Translations under genes and position numbers: made by a program
The notes under the pieces: model-generated
Told to the model about the DNA's origin: nothing
Database searches by the model: none
What the model saw: only the letters and a program-made list of their open reading frames with translations
Part shown: in pieces, positions 34,722-46,129 of the stretch
Numbering within the stretch: the first letter of the stretch is position 1
Layout of the letters: the number at the start of each line of letters is the position of its first letter
Source of the DNA: Trema orientale
Lineage: Eukaryota; Streptophyta; Magnoliopsida; Rosales; Cannabaceae
Direction of reading: 5' to 3'
DNA: 64,000 nucleotides
Assembly (NCBI GenBank): GCA_002914845.1
Contig: JXTC01000012.1
Coordinates: 2,037,338 to 2,101,337 of the forward strand

Positions 34722-35201
34722 CTAATCAATATTAGCTTGCTCATCCGCGGTGGGGTGCGGTGGATCCACTGCATCTTCAGAGACAGCCGGAGATCCAAGA
34801 GAAACTTGCTCAGAGATACTCATGATATCAATATCAATATCATTGGTTGCTGAGCTGTTCCTCCCCCCCGACGAACTACTTGGTCGATTGCCCACATTCA
34901 ATCGCGCTCTATCAATATCAACCGTTCTGAGGGGCGGACAGTTTTCCGACGACGGGCAGGAGAAGTCCGTATGCAGCAGCCATTGCTTCAAACATTGCCG
35001 GTGGTAAGCATGGCCGCACGGTACACACATCACCATTATATCAGTTGGCTTCAACAAAGCATGACACAATGGACACTCGTAATGGGAAGCGATACGGTTG
35101 GGTAGTTCAGAAAATTGGAAGAAAGGTAAACTCAAAAATCTGTTAGATCGTTCCTTCTCGGACAGCGGAACAGTCACCATATCACGAGACACAGGATTCA
35201 T
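34722..35201 (-). CDS. RING-H2 protein, paralogue of the 26.1 kb gene
   Basis: Probable E3 ubiquitin ligase of 159 residues without an intron. The N-terminal block RSNRFLSLPFFQFSEL (about 19-33) parallels RLSRLLSLPTFRFSDL of the + strand RING gene. RING-H2 ligands are C43, C46, C62, H64, H67, C70, C82 and C88. The gap between the last two cysteines is five residues (SCPSSENCP) instead of the usual two, and the C78-C90 / C70-C82 spacing of eleven residues is shared by both genes. The segment after the RING (RTVDIDRARLNVG) also matches (DTIDVFDQVRLQ). It lacks the VPGGGV tail and instead ends in a Ser/Asn/Asp-rich acidic region. The start ATG is the first in frame. Upstream lie a TATA-like site and a duplicated 66 bp segment. 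Confidence 0.85.
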   Translation of the reverse strand: MNPVSRDMVTVPLSEKERSNRFLSLPFFQFSELPNRIASHYECPLCHALLKPTDIMVMCVPCGHAYHRQCLKQWLLHTDFSCPSSENCPPLRTVDIDRARLNVGNRPSSSSGGRNSSATNDIDIDIMSISEQVSLGSPAVSEDAVDPPHPTADEQANID

Positions 35202-35374
35202 TGTTTTTTCTGATTTTTTGGTTTTTCTTTTCTTTTTTTTTTTTAAGGGAGGGGGTTGAATGGTGTCCGAAGTGGGATGGCTTTTTAGGTGATATTTTAG
35301 ATTAGAAAAACTCAGGAGAAACTAGAGAATTTAGAGGAGGAAGAGGTACAAAATGAAGAGAGCAAACCACCCCT

Positions 35375-35382
35375 ACTTATAC
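35375..35382 (-). promoter_or_regulatory. Putative TATA box of the minus-strand RING gene
   Basis: On the minus strand GTATAAGT lies about 175 bp upstream of the ATG at 35201. A single weak motif, so the call is tentative. Confidence 0.3.
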
Positions 35383-35400
35383 TACTCAAAACGTACTCCA

Positions 35401-35532
35401 ACAGATGGGGTTTGGTGCGGCCTAATGAATGTGGGGAGTTGGCTATTATTTATAAATCATACTTCAACAGATGGGGTTTGGTGGGGACTAATTAAGATGG
35501 GGAGTTGGGTACTTATTAAGTTTCCTTCTATG
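35401..35532. repeat. 66 bp tandem duplication upstream of the RING gene
   Basis: ACAGATGGGGTTTGGTG occurs at 35401 and 35467. The intervening segments (TGGGGAGTTGG..ATTTATAAA and TGGGGAGTTGGGTACTTATTA) are similar. The duplication falls in the promoter region of the minus-strand RING gene and creates a spurious 107-codon plus-strand frame. Confidence 0.75.
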
Positions 35533-35689
35533 GATTGGAAGCCTTTTTCGTTTAACCCCAGAAGCTTTGTCGTTTTTAGTTTCTCACCCAAACAGCCTTA
35601 TTTCAGTTCTAGTTTCCCGCCCAAAGAGCCTTTTTATTTTTTCTGTTTCCCGCCCACAACCCCATATTATTGTTAAAGCATCCCTGCCG

Positions 35690-36600
35690 TTGATCAAATA
35701 TGATCAATGGTCAATTGTCACAAACCCATGTTTCTAAGATTATGCAATCCGAGATTCAATTACACGGGGAGTGTAATCGGTCAGAGGTCTTATCTGACCG
35801 ATGCTCAACGTTACGTTTTCTAGTCATCAAGTGAACATACACCATTCAAGCGAAAAAAAAAGGGTGAACATATACCAAATAACTATACGATTATCCTAGC
35901 AAAAAACAGAATTACAGAAATAAAATACAAAATAACGGTATAGAAGTATACACCACTTTATCTTTTTTCTCCGCATTTGTCTCCATAAATTATCCTAATT
36001 AATTCTAACTGCAAACTATGTCAAACAAAATGTTGTTGTACATGTTTCAAGTTATGAAGACATCAACCCTTTTTCTATCAAAAAAAAGCAAAAGAAAAAG
36101 AGAAAAAGACATCAACCCTTTTAGTTTTTGATGTTGTTTCTACGAAAAAGTAAAAGACATGCCCTTTCGATGGCAATTCTATTTTCAACGCTAAATGAAG
36201 TATTATGTTCTTCAGAAAAGTAAACTATGCGTCTTCCATAGATTACCCTTGTGAAAAGAGTAAGATTTTTCGTGTATCTAAATAAAAGAGAAAACTAAAT
36301 TGACAATCCTTGGTTTATATCAAAACTACATTGGCATTTCCTATTTATACCAAATTATTTACACCAACAACCCTTTGAATACAAAAAACATACATAGGAA
36401 CCCTTGATTTATTAATTTATTGAGAAAATACCAAAAATCCTCCATGTGTTTTGTTAAGCTACTAGTTTCCCTCACTGTATTATTATATATGAAAAATTTA
36501 TCCCCTTTATTTGTCAAATTGGATCAAAATTTTCCTTTATTACTAATTTTCATTGACTTTTGCCAACGAAGTTCTGACCTCAAATTCGGACTCAGTGAGA
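35690..36600. other. AT-rich intergenic stretch
   Basis: No gene recognised. It contains a diverged repeat of AAGACATCAACCCTTTT (36057 and 36106). Confidence 0.5.
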
Positions 36601-37546
36601 TCGAGAGGTGAACTTTGACATAAAATATTGGTACGTTTTGAAGTGGCATAAAAATCGAGGCGCAATGCTCGTGAATAGAGTCATTTTATGTGCTAAGGGC
36701 CGGGTCTAGGCCCGAAACTCAAATTTAACAAATTATATGTTTAACCTAGTTATTTCCGATGTTAGGAACGCATTTGCTACATTCTTTTAGCCATTTACGA
36801 CTCCGCTGGAAGTCTACTTCTCAAAGTGAGCTTACGGGATTCCCGAAACGACCGTCTGAGCATCCAAGTAACCACGGGAGATTCTTCGAGTGTCGTTAGC
36901 TTGATATTGCTACCATCTCGAGGTAGGGGTTTAATTGCCTGGTTATATACCTATTTTGATTTATAATTGTATTATAACTTAATTATAAAAAATCGTGATT
37001 TACATGATGACTTGATAAAATTATTGAAACACCTTGGATTATATTAGAATTGGACTGTATGAATTTTTATACATATTTTTAAATTGTGATTATAGGGTAA
37101 TACAAAAGTGTGCCATCCATGTTACAATAAATCCCAGAATAATATCAAATGGGATTTTAAAACATGATTTGATTAATTCTTGTATGCTTGGTTATTACGA
37201 ACTATTATATGTTATACATATCATATGATCACATATTTAAGTTCCATTATTGCATCGCGGTAGTTTAGATCGCTGGCGAGTTGTTGCAGTGCTAGGTGAG
37301 AGATATATATAGGCCCCTACACAAGTTTTGTTAACACACCTCTAGATAATGTCAGGATACTGGGTACTTCTACTAAAGAGGTATTATAGGGTCGTGATGG
37401 GAGGATGAGAACTCACTCATATACTTGGTTGATTTATGATACGTACAATGATATGGTATTGGTTTTTGTTTTGAATATGTGATTATTCTGGATCTCAATT
37501 ATTTTATAGACTTGGTTTATAAATAGATTTGAAAGGTACTAATCAT

Positions 37547-38401
37547 TAGAGCTGAAAATATGGGCGAGCTGGAAGAGAAATTCGGGCTGGCCCATAAGTT
37601 TTTTTTTTTTTTAAATTCAAAAAATAGAAAAATAAATCTTTTACAATAAAAAATAAAATTACCAGTTGTATACTTGTATTAGTAAAATAAATAACTAAAA
37701 TTAGTAAGAAAAATTTTAAAAATAAAAGAACTCAATCAAATATTAAATAATAAAATTAAGAAATTATTTATTTATTTATTAATAATGACTACCTCATTAA
37801 AAACCTTACCAAATAAAATCCATTGGAATAAAACCTTGGTAAGGAAAAAAGAGTGTAGTCTAATGTCTAACTATTACAATTAAAATTCTCAATTATCCAA
37901 AAAGTACAATTACAAGTTACAAAATTAAAATTACTCACTTGAATATTTTTTTTTTTGAAAACTTTTAAATTTGATATAGAAAATATTAAAATAGACAATA
38001 GAATTAGAGAAATATTAAGAATAGAGAATATGAAGATTGAAGAGGAAATGTGAAAAAAATGAGTGAATAAGAGAAGTATTTATAGAATTTTAGAAATTTT
38101 TTAATAATTAAAAAAAAATGGGGGGTTGGGGAGGGGGGGGGGGGAGTTGGGCTCCCCAAGGACCCCAACGGTCATATGACCATTTATATAAATGGAGGAG
38201 AGAAAAGGAAGAGGCACTGTATAGGGCTTCAAAAAAAGATTGTGCAGGCCAGCACCAATGGCCCAGCCCGGCACAGCCTTAGAGCAGGGCCATAACCGGG
38301 CCATTCACATCTTGGGCCGGGCTACGCTCGGCTTCGGGCTAAATGGCCAGGCTTCAGGCTAAATGGCCAGGCCGCGGGCCCGCCCCAAATTTTCAGCTCT
38401 A
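37547..38401. mobile_element. hAT-like non-autonomous element
   Basis: Terminal inverted repeats TAGAGCTGAAAATATGGGC and, on the other strand, TAGAGCTGAAAATTTGGGGC. The flanking octamers CTAATCAT and CAAACCAT match at 6 of 8 positions, fitting an old 8 bp duplication. The right subterminal region is rich in GGCCGGGC/GGCCAGGC repeats. No transposase is visible in its 855 bp. A G-run (38120-38144) lies inside. Confidence 0.7.
38120..38144 (+). repeat. G-rich tract with quadruplex potential
   Basis: Runs of 6, 4 and 13 G separated by TT and A within the hAT-like element. The tract is long enough to fold as a G-quadruplex, and could also be an assembly weak point. Confidence 0.6.
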
Positions 38402-38814
38402 CAAACCATATAGGTTTGAGAAATTGTATTCATTCAAAAAAGTAATTAAATTCCTACTGAGCATGTGAATGCTCACCCCCTTTTTTTTCTCCTCAGGTAG
38501 TGTTCAGTGTAACTTTAGAGATTCGGAGCTGAGTAACCATATTAAATATTTCTGTTTATTTATCTTAACTTATTTTAACACTTAAAGGCATGTATCCTGG
38601 ATTTGGTCTATAAAACTATTATGCCTAGATTGTGAGGTTGATGATGATGCTTATTTTATTTTACAAATTTATTTATAAATCTACGTATAATAGTGATCAC
38701 AAAACTGTGGGAATTTACTTTTAAAAGTATTTTATAAATTTTTCAAAAGTTACTAATGAATTTTCATTTGTGAAATTCTCTTTCTACCATTGGCCCAGGG
38801 TTTGGGTCATGACA

Positions 38815-41050
38815 TTCTGCATATAAATTGACCAATAAATTTCTTATTGAACACAAAATCTAAATTGAAAATATCTTAATTTTGCTGATTAACACAAAAA
38901 ATTTATTAAAAATAACTTAAAACAGTCAGCATAAATCACTCAATTTCTACAAAGAATGTACAAATTTACAGAAATTTGAAATGTGAAGGCATAATTTTAC
39001 ACAAGTCAAAAACTATGCTTAAAATTGCGGAAAAGGTGATACCACAAAATATTTTTTTTTACACTTATTCTTTTTTAATTTTTCTCGAATATTTAGGTGA
39101 CTAGAAAGTATTTATTGATATGTGAGTCGTACTAGCTGTGATACGTAGTCACTTATTAAGTGACCATTAAGTTACTTGATGGATACTCATAATCCAAGTT
39201 CTTAATGTAAAAATAATTGTAAATTATTATAATAATCTAAATAGGTCCAGATTTTTTAATTATGTGACCAAATGCGACCAAAAATTAATTATGTGCCAAA
39301 AAAATCAAAAGCCAACTTCCATGGCAAACAAATCCACCTTCTCAGTACTTGGAAAGTTTAACTAAGAAGTCTTTCTGTATGATACATTGTAATAAAAATG
39401 TAAAACTCCATGATGACTATTGCTTTTTAGCCTTTAAAAGAAGATTACTGAACTTTCATGTGCTACGAAGTTTCGAGAGAAATATTCAAAATCATAGTAG
39501 TGTTAATGACATGTACTTTAATTATTTAAAGTATCACTCCGAAAGCCATCTCAAATGGGTCATTCTTTCGAATACGGAACTCATAAACATCAAATATAAG
39601 AAGGAGAAGCAAGACCATAATAATACAGATAAATGGTAAAAATAAACTATACCCAAATAATTCAAGCAAAAAACTATACCCACATAATCTAGAATAAGTG
39701 TAACAAAATAATCACATACCTAAATATATGATAACAATTACCTAATTCATATAAAAAAACATTAATTAAAAATACGATTAAATAAAATGAAAAGAAAATT
39801 TAATTGTCATCGAGACTCTCTAAGGAAGTACTATCCCAAAGAGGTTGGAATATAGAAAAGAGGAGGAAGCCCAGAAGGGCTAGAGTTTTAACTATGATAC
39901 CTGAGGGAAAAAAAAGACTTTGCTAGTGTGATTAGTAAGAAATTAACATCTACTCTTTTATTCTGTAATTACATTTATGTAATGTAACAATTATTCCCTC
40001 AGATTATGGCAGAAATTGTCAAAAACATTATCTATTTTGTGACTGTTTAGTCCCTGAAGTTTTAATTATGGCAAATTAACCCTCGAAGTTTCTAATTTGT
40101 TGCAAATAAGTTAAAACTGCAACGTGTGTTGATAGAAAGCACATTTAAGGAGAATATGGCAGCATATGAAAAGGTACTTAAGGGTAATACATAGATTTTG
40201 AACATATAGAGGAACCAACACAAAATTTTCTATCTCAATCTTTTTCTTTCTTTAGTTCAAATCCAAATTCTTTTATTTAGTTTATTTTTCCTCTCAAGTA
40301 CAATTTTTAGATGCTACTTATTTTCCATTAAATATTTAACAGCACACAGCTATTTGGACTTAGATGTAATTAATAAGAAATTTAGGAGCTTAATTGCAAA
40401 AATTAGATTTTGGAGGACCAATTTGTTACAAAGGTGGATCATTCAGGATCTATTTACTAGTATTAAATGCACATGCATGAGGCACGTGATCTGGGGTTGT
40501 AAGCTGTAACCAAAAATTGTATATAAACAAATTTAATTAGTGCTCCAAGTTATGAACAATCTTAAAACATGATAAAAGCAAAGAAAGCAGCTTTAAAGTA
40601 AGTCATTTAAACACCATAGAAGCAAAAATCTTTAGGGAAAATGACATTTTATATGGTTTTTTTCAAAATATTGACCAAAATACGACCTATGAAAATTAAA
40701 ATAATTTTTCGTACCGTCTATAGAAAAATATTTTTATTTATATGGTGTAAAGTGCGATGGCAAAGTTGTAAATTCATCCATCTTTACACAGAAGGTTTAT
40801 TAATTAGAACGTAAAATAAATAAATCAAAGCATAAGTTAGTGAAAGTGGTTGGGCTAGAGCAGGCCTATATTTGAGACTTAGGTTTGATTACATTTACCA
40901 TTACTTTTTCTTTTTTTTGTCTTATTTCTTTATTTATTCCCTTGTTCATTTTCAATTTTGTGAATTTATTTTTTAAAATCCAGTTTCAAGTAATCTTTGT
41001 TGTTTTTAAAGTTTTTTTTATAATCCTGAATCCACTATCAAAGCTCCTAA
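38815..41050. other. AT-rich intergenic stretch
   Basis: No gene. Open frames at 39349-39639 and 40885-41124 have AT-driven composition, no domain features and no splice context that I could support. Confidence 0.5.
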
Positions 41051-41069
41051 GATTCACCTTTTTACTTAC

Positions 41070-44000
41070 ATACAGAGCATTTTTCTATAAGAACACCAGA
41101 TTGGAATCTAGAAAAACTTTGTAGTTTCCTATGATCTACTTACATACAAAGCAATCTGCTAAAAGGAAACTAAATTAGTTTCTAAAAAAATCTTTATAGT
41201 TTTACTGTGATTTACTTATGTAAAGGGCATTCTGCTAATAGCAGACCAAATTGATTTCATATGTTTTACTTACATACATGACATTCTACTAAAAAAAATT
41301 AAATTAGTTTCGAAGAAATCTTTGTAATAAAAATAACAAATCTTTGTAACAGATTACTATGCAAACTAGAAAAACCAAATTAAGATTGAGTAGTTTTGAG
41401 TAGAAACCTAATTGGTTTCTCTCATTCTCAGTTACATGAGAAATCAAATTTTGTTTCCTATTTTCTAAAATAATAATAAAAATAAAACAAAAAAAAGTTT
41501 TAGTTCAAACTTATTTTGTTTCCTAAAAAAATTGGTTATGGCTATACTTAAAATCAAAAACTAAATTTATATTGAGTAGTTTTAATTGGAAACTAAATTG
41601 GTTTCGAGGTGGAAACCAAATTGGTTTCGAGTGGAAATCAGAAACTAATTTAGGTAACTAATTTTTGTAACTGATTACTATGGAAACAAGAAAAATCAAA
41701 TTGATAATGAGTAGTTTTGAGTAGAAACCAAATTGTTTTCTCAACTACTTGAGAAACCATATACTGAGAAACTAAATTAGTTTCTCAGGTTCTGAGTTAT
41801 CTGAGAAACCAAATTGGTTTCTCATTTTCTCTAATAATAATAAAATAAAATGAAAAATATTTTTAGTTCAAATTAATTTGATTTCCTAAAAAAAATAGTT
41901 ATCGCTATTCTTGAAACCAAAAACCAAATTAGTATTGAGCAGTTTCAAGTAAAAGCCAAATTGATTTTGAGTAGTAAGTGAAAACCAATTTGGGTAACTA
42001 ATCTTTGTAATTAATTACTATGAAAACTAGAAAAATCAAATTAATATTGAGTAGTTCTGAGTAGAAACTAAATTGTTTTCTCAACTACTTGACAAACCAT
42101 GTACTCAGAAACCAATTGGTTTCTCAGGTTCTGAGTTATCTGAGAAACTAAATTGGTTTCTCATTTTCTCTAATAGTAATAAAATAAAATGAAAAATATT
42201 TTTAGCTCAAACTAATTTGGTTTCTTAAAAAAAAATTGGTTATCACTATTCTTGAAATCAAAAACCAAATTAGTATTGAGTAGTTTTGAGAAAAAACCAA
42301 ATTGATTTCGAGTAGTAAGCAAAAACTAATTTGGGTAACCAATCTTTGTAACTGATTACTATGAAAACTAGAAAAATCAAATTGATATGGAATAATATTT
42401 AGTAGGAACTAAATTGATTTCTCAGTTTCTTGACAAACCAAATACTGAGAAACCTCAGTTACCTTAAAAACCAAATTGATTTCTCATTTTCTTTAACAAT
42501 AATAAAATAAAATAAAAAATATTTTATTCCAAAAAAAAATCATAACAATAAACAAATTATAATGGGAGGAGTAGGAAAAGAAAATGAAAAGTGTAAGAAA
42601 ACAAGTAATTTTAAAAATATAAAATGAAAAAAATGAAATTAAGGAAGAAAAAAAAAACCAAATTGGTTTCTTATTTTCTATAACAATAATAAAATATAAG
42701 GAAAATTATTTTATTCCAAAAAAAATTCAAACAAGAAAAAATTATAATGGGAGGAGGAAAAATTAAAATGAAAAAGAAAAAGAAAAGAAGTAATTTTTAA
42801 AAATATAAAATGAAAAAAATGACATTAAGGAAGAAAAAAAAAAGAAGAAACTAAAATGGATTGCCTGAATTACCTGAGAAACCAAATTGGTTTCTCATTT
42901 TTTATGATAATAATAAAATAAAATGAAAAATATTTTTAGTTCAAATTAATTTGGTTTCCTGAAAAAAAATTAGTTATCACTATTTTTGAAACGAAAAACC
43001 AAATTAGTTACCATAGAATACTGAAAAACCTCAGTTACTTTAGAAACAAAATTGGTTTCTCATTTTCTATAATAATTATAAAATAAAATAAAAAATATTT
43101 TATTCCAAAAAAATAATCATAACAATAAAAAATTATAATAGGAGGAGTAGGGAAAAAAAAATGAAAAGGGTAAGAAAACAAGTAATTTTAAAAATATAAA
43201 ATGAAAAAAATGAAATTAAGGAAGAAAACAATAAATTGGTTTCTCATTTTCTATAACAATAATAAAATAAAAAGAAAAATATTTTATTCCAAAAAAAATA
43301 TTTAAATAAGAAAAAAATTATAATGAGGGGACGAAAATATAAAATGAAAAAGAGTAAGAAAATAAGTAATTTTCAAAAATGCAAAATGAAAAAAGAAATG
43401 ACATTAAGGAAGAAAAAAAAGAAGAAAACTCTGAAATAGATTGCCTGAGTTACTTGAGAAACTAAATTGATTTTTTATTTTCTATAATAATAATAAAATA
43501 AAATTAAAAATATTTTAAGTTCAGACGAATTTTGTTTCCTAAAAAAATTTAGTTATCACTATTCTTGAAACCAAAAACTAAATTAGTATTAAGCAGTTTC
43601 GAGTGAAAACCAAATTGATTTCGAGTAGTAAGCAGAAACCAATTTGGGTAACCAATCTTTGTAACTAATTATTATGAAAACTAGAAAAATCAAATTAATA
43701 TAGAGTAGGTTTTAGTAGGAACCAAATTGATTTCTCAGTTTCTTGAGAAACCAAATATTGAGAAACCTTAGTTTCTAGTTATCAAATTAGTATTTTATAG
43801 TTATAATAAAATAAATTGAAAAATATTTTATTCCAAAAAAATAATCATAATAATAAAAAATTATAATAGGAGGAGTAAGGAAAAAAAATGAAAAAGGGTA
43901 AGAAAACAAGTAATTTTAAAAATATAAAATGAAAAAAATGAAATTAAGGAAGAAAAAATCAAATTGGTTTCTCATTTTCTATAATAATAATAGAATAAAA

Positions 44001-44330
44001 ACAATAATATTTTATTCCAAAAACAATATTCAAACAAGAAAAAATTATAATGGGAGGAGGAAAAAATAAAATGAAAAAGAGTAAGAAAACAAGTAATTTT
44101 AAAAATATAAAACGAAAAAAAATGAAATTAAGGAAGAAAAAAAATCAAATTGGTTTCTCATTTTCTATAACAATAATAAAATAAAAACAAGAATATTTTA
44201 TTCCAAAAACAATATTCAAACAAGAAAAAATTATAACGGGAGGAGGAAAAAATAAAATGAAAAAAAGTAAGAAAAGAAGTAATTTTTAAAAGTATAAAAT
44301 CGAAAAAAATGACATTAAGGAAAAAAAAAC
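41070..44330. repeat. Complex array dense in AACCAAATTGGTT palindromes
   Basis: Scores of variants of AAACCAAATTGGTTTCT occur. Two higher-order units can be seen. One (near 41560, 41900, 42250 and 43580) carries AGTATTGAGTAGTTTTGAGT and AATCTTTGTAACTGATTACT. The other, about 175-190 bp (starting near 42480, 42660, 43050, 43243, 43775, 43965 and 44150), runs TTGGTTTCTCATTTTCTATA, ATAATAAAATAAAA, GGGAGGAG, AAGTAATTTTAAAAATATAA and ATTAAGGAAGAAAA. No coding capacity. The array ends in a tRNA-like sequence. Confidence 0.8.
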
Positions 44331-44337
44331 AGAGATA

Positions 44338-44402
44338 GATTGCCTAGATTCGAACCCAGGTTCTAAAGGACAAGCTCTAACGCCTTGCCAACAGGCTGCA
44401 AA
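44338..44402 (-). repeat. tRNA-like (SINE-type) sequence at the array end
   Basis: On the minus strand: GCAGCCTGTTGGCAAGG, a possible A box, then GGGTTCGAATCTAGG, a clear B box, at tRNA-like spacing. Stems are incomplete, so it is not a functional tRNA. Shorter fragments of its 3' side (ATTGCCTGA..AGAAAC) occur within the array near 42865 and 43440. Confidence 0.5.
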
Positions 44403-44626
44403 GCCTTTCGTATTATATTTGCGCTTTAAATATTTAACAATGGTTTCGGAAATGAGGACAAAAATTACAAAAATGCCATCGCATTTTCTAGCTGAAATAA
44501 TTAGAAAAATGACACTAAGGTCGTACAGAAAAAATAAATAACTTGAGAAGGTCATCTTTTTTGTATTATTTTTTTGAAACTTAGGTAAAAGTGTCCTAAA
44601 CCCAAATGTTTACGAATTCAATAGTA

Positions 44627-44895
44627 CGAGTCTTATAGCAAAATGATCCAATTTTGAGTCCAATTTAAGTATATGTCCATTTTTCAAATATTATAGCAAT
44701 ATGTCTAGTATATATGTTTATATATCAAGTGTATAAAATTATATACGAAACATAAAAATTTGTATACTCAGTACATTTTATTACATTAACTGAAATTGGT
44801 GTATATATACATATGTATCTACCAAGTACATATATTTGAATATTTAACTATAAAATTTAAAAAGTAAACATCAACTTAATCAAATTTAAAAGAGG
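44627..44895 (+). mobile_element. Diverged MITE, copy 3 of the 291 bp family
   Basis: Shares AGTATATGTCC..TTCAAATATTATA, ATATATCAAGTGTA, ACTGAAATTGGT, TCTACCAAGT and ACTTAATCAAATTTAAA in the same order as 5701-5991. Ends are decayed and no target duplication is evident. Confidence 0.65.
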
Positions 44896-44899
44896 AAAT

Positions 44900-46120
44900 T
44901 AGGAGAAACACGGTCCTTTCTAAAAAGAATTACAAATGTACAGTACTTATTTTTCATCTTTGGTAAATGTTAGAAAAATGCCACAACTATACTAAAAAAG
45001 TCATGAGTTCTAGAGAATAAGCCAAGTCCCATCCGTTTTCCTTTTCATGCTTTCAGCCCCCACCCCAGTCGGTATCTTCATCAGTTCAGCACCATGCTCT
45101 TCCACTGCGAGATCCCATCGTCAACCGACCATCAAGAAGAGTACTTAAACCATTATTAGTTCTTCATCATTGTTTGAGTTTTCCAATTTGATTTCTTGAA
45201 GGAAATAGTGGAATAAGATACAAGCTTGATGAAACCTTATAGCCATAAGTTTTTCAATGGTTAGTGTAATTGCTTCTTCTTTTAGAATCTGCCGTAAGAT
45301 AGACTTATTTATCAATTGGTATGATTTTCATCTTTATTTTATATTCTTCAATATAATTTTACAGACTTTTGTTGTGGATCCAACTCAAAAATCTAATTTT
45401 TTTCCCTTATTAGTAACTTAATTAACAATTGATTTTAGTATTTTCATTATAGACATGATTAGAGTACAAACGGTTAGTACCTAGAATATAGTTCTAAGAG
45501 TACTTTGTTGAGTATATTTTTTTTTCTTTCTTTTCTAAATAGTTTTTTTCTTTCATTATAGTTATTATTTTGAAATTTATTTTTAAGCTGGGACTGAGAA
45601 AGTATATAGCTCTAGAACAATTGAGAATATATAAACATACTGCGAATTCGTTGTAAGTACTTTGTGTATGGCAAGAAATAGAATTTATACAATACAACTC
45701 CTTTCTTTCCTCAATATCTATCTACACATCTAGGATTTTCTAAGAGATTTTTTTTTTTGCTGCTCTTTGTAGGATGATGAAGCTTTATTTTCAAGATAAC
45801 ATAGGAATTTATAGATGCATTGGGTTCTCTTTTTGAAGTATTAGGTTCCTTTTGGAGTTTCATTATGTTACAAGCGGATCCAATATTCTAAATATATGTC
45901 GTGACTTTTCACTGCTGAATACATATTTTTTAATTCACCAAAATATATTGGGTCCCTTTTTATGTATTTCCCTACTCGTTATCTTGACGTATGCATTTTT
46001 TTTTGTTTCAATAATTTTGGAGTTTACAAGAATCGTATTTCTTGATGCTTGTGATGAGATGTATTTGTTTCAGTATTAAATTATTTTACTTAAGTTTGTA
46101 AATAAGATCAAATATGAAAA
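44900..46120. other. AT-rich intergenic stretch
   Basis: No gene recognised. Open frames here are short and lack features. Confidence 0.5.
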
Positions 46121-46129
46121 TTACACAAT

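Larger units (their letters stand above)
36600..38814 (+). mobile_element. LTR-retrotransposon remnant (solo-LTR-like), interrupted
   Basis: The sequence contains phrases typical of long non-coding plant Ty3/gypsy LTRs (GGCCGGGTCTAGGCCCG, GTGAATGCTCACCCC followed by CTCCTCAGGTA) and ends GGGTTTGGGTCATGACA at 38814, resembling LTR termini ending in GTGACA. The 5' end was not found. An hAT-like element at 37547-38401 is nested in it. Assignment rests on resemblance only. Confidence 0.4.

Noticed and set aside
35353..35676. 107-codon plus-strand frame
   Set aside because: It arises from the duplicated 66 bp promoter segment and pyrimidine-rich DNA upstream of the minus-strand RING gene; no domain or homologue recognised.
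39349..39639. 96-codon plus-strand frame
   Set aside because: Ordinary AT-rich composition, no domain, no partner exons or upstream signals.
41070..44330. Centromeric or other simple satellite
   Set aside because: Only about 3 kb long, with irregular mixed units and no uniform monomer. Structure fits a complex local repeat better.
44338..44402. Functional tRNA gene
   Set aside because: B box present but the acceptor and anticodon stems do not pair. Treated as tRNA-like repeat sequence.
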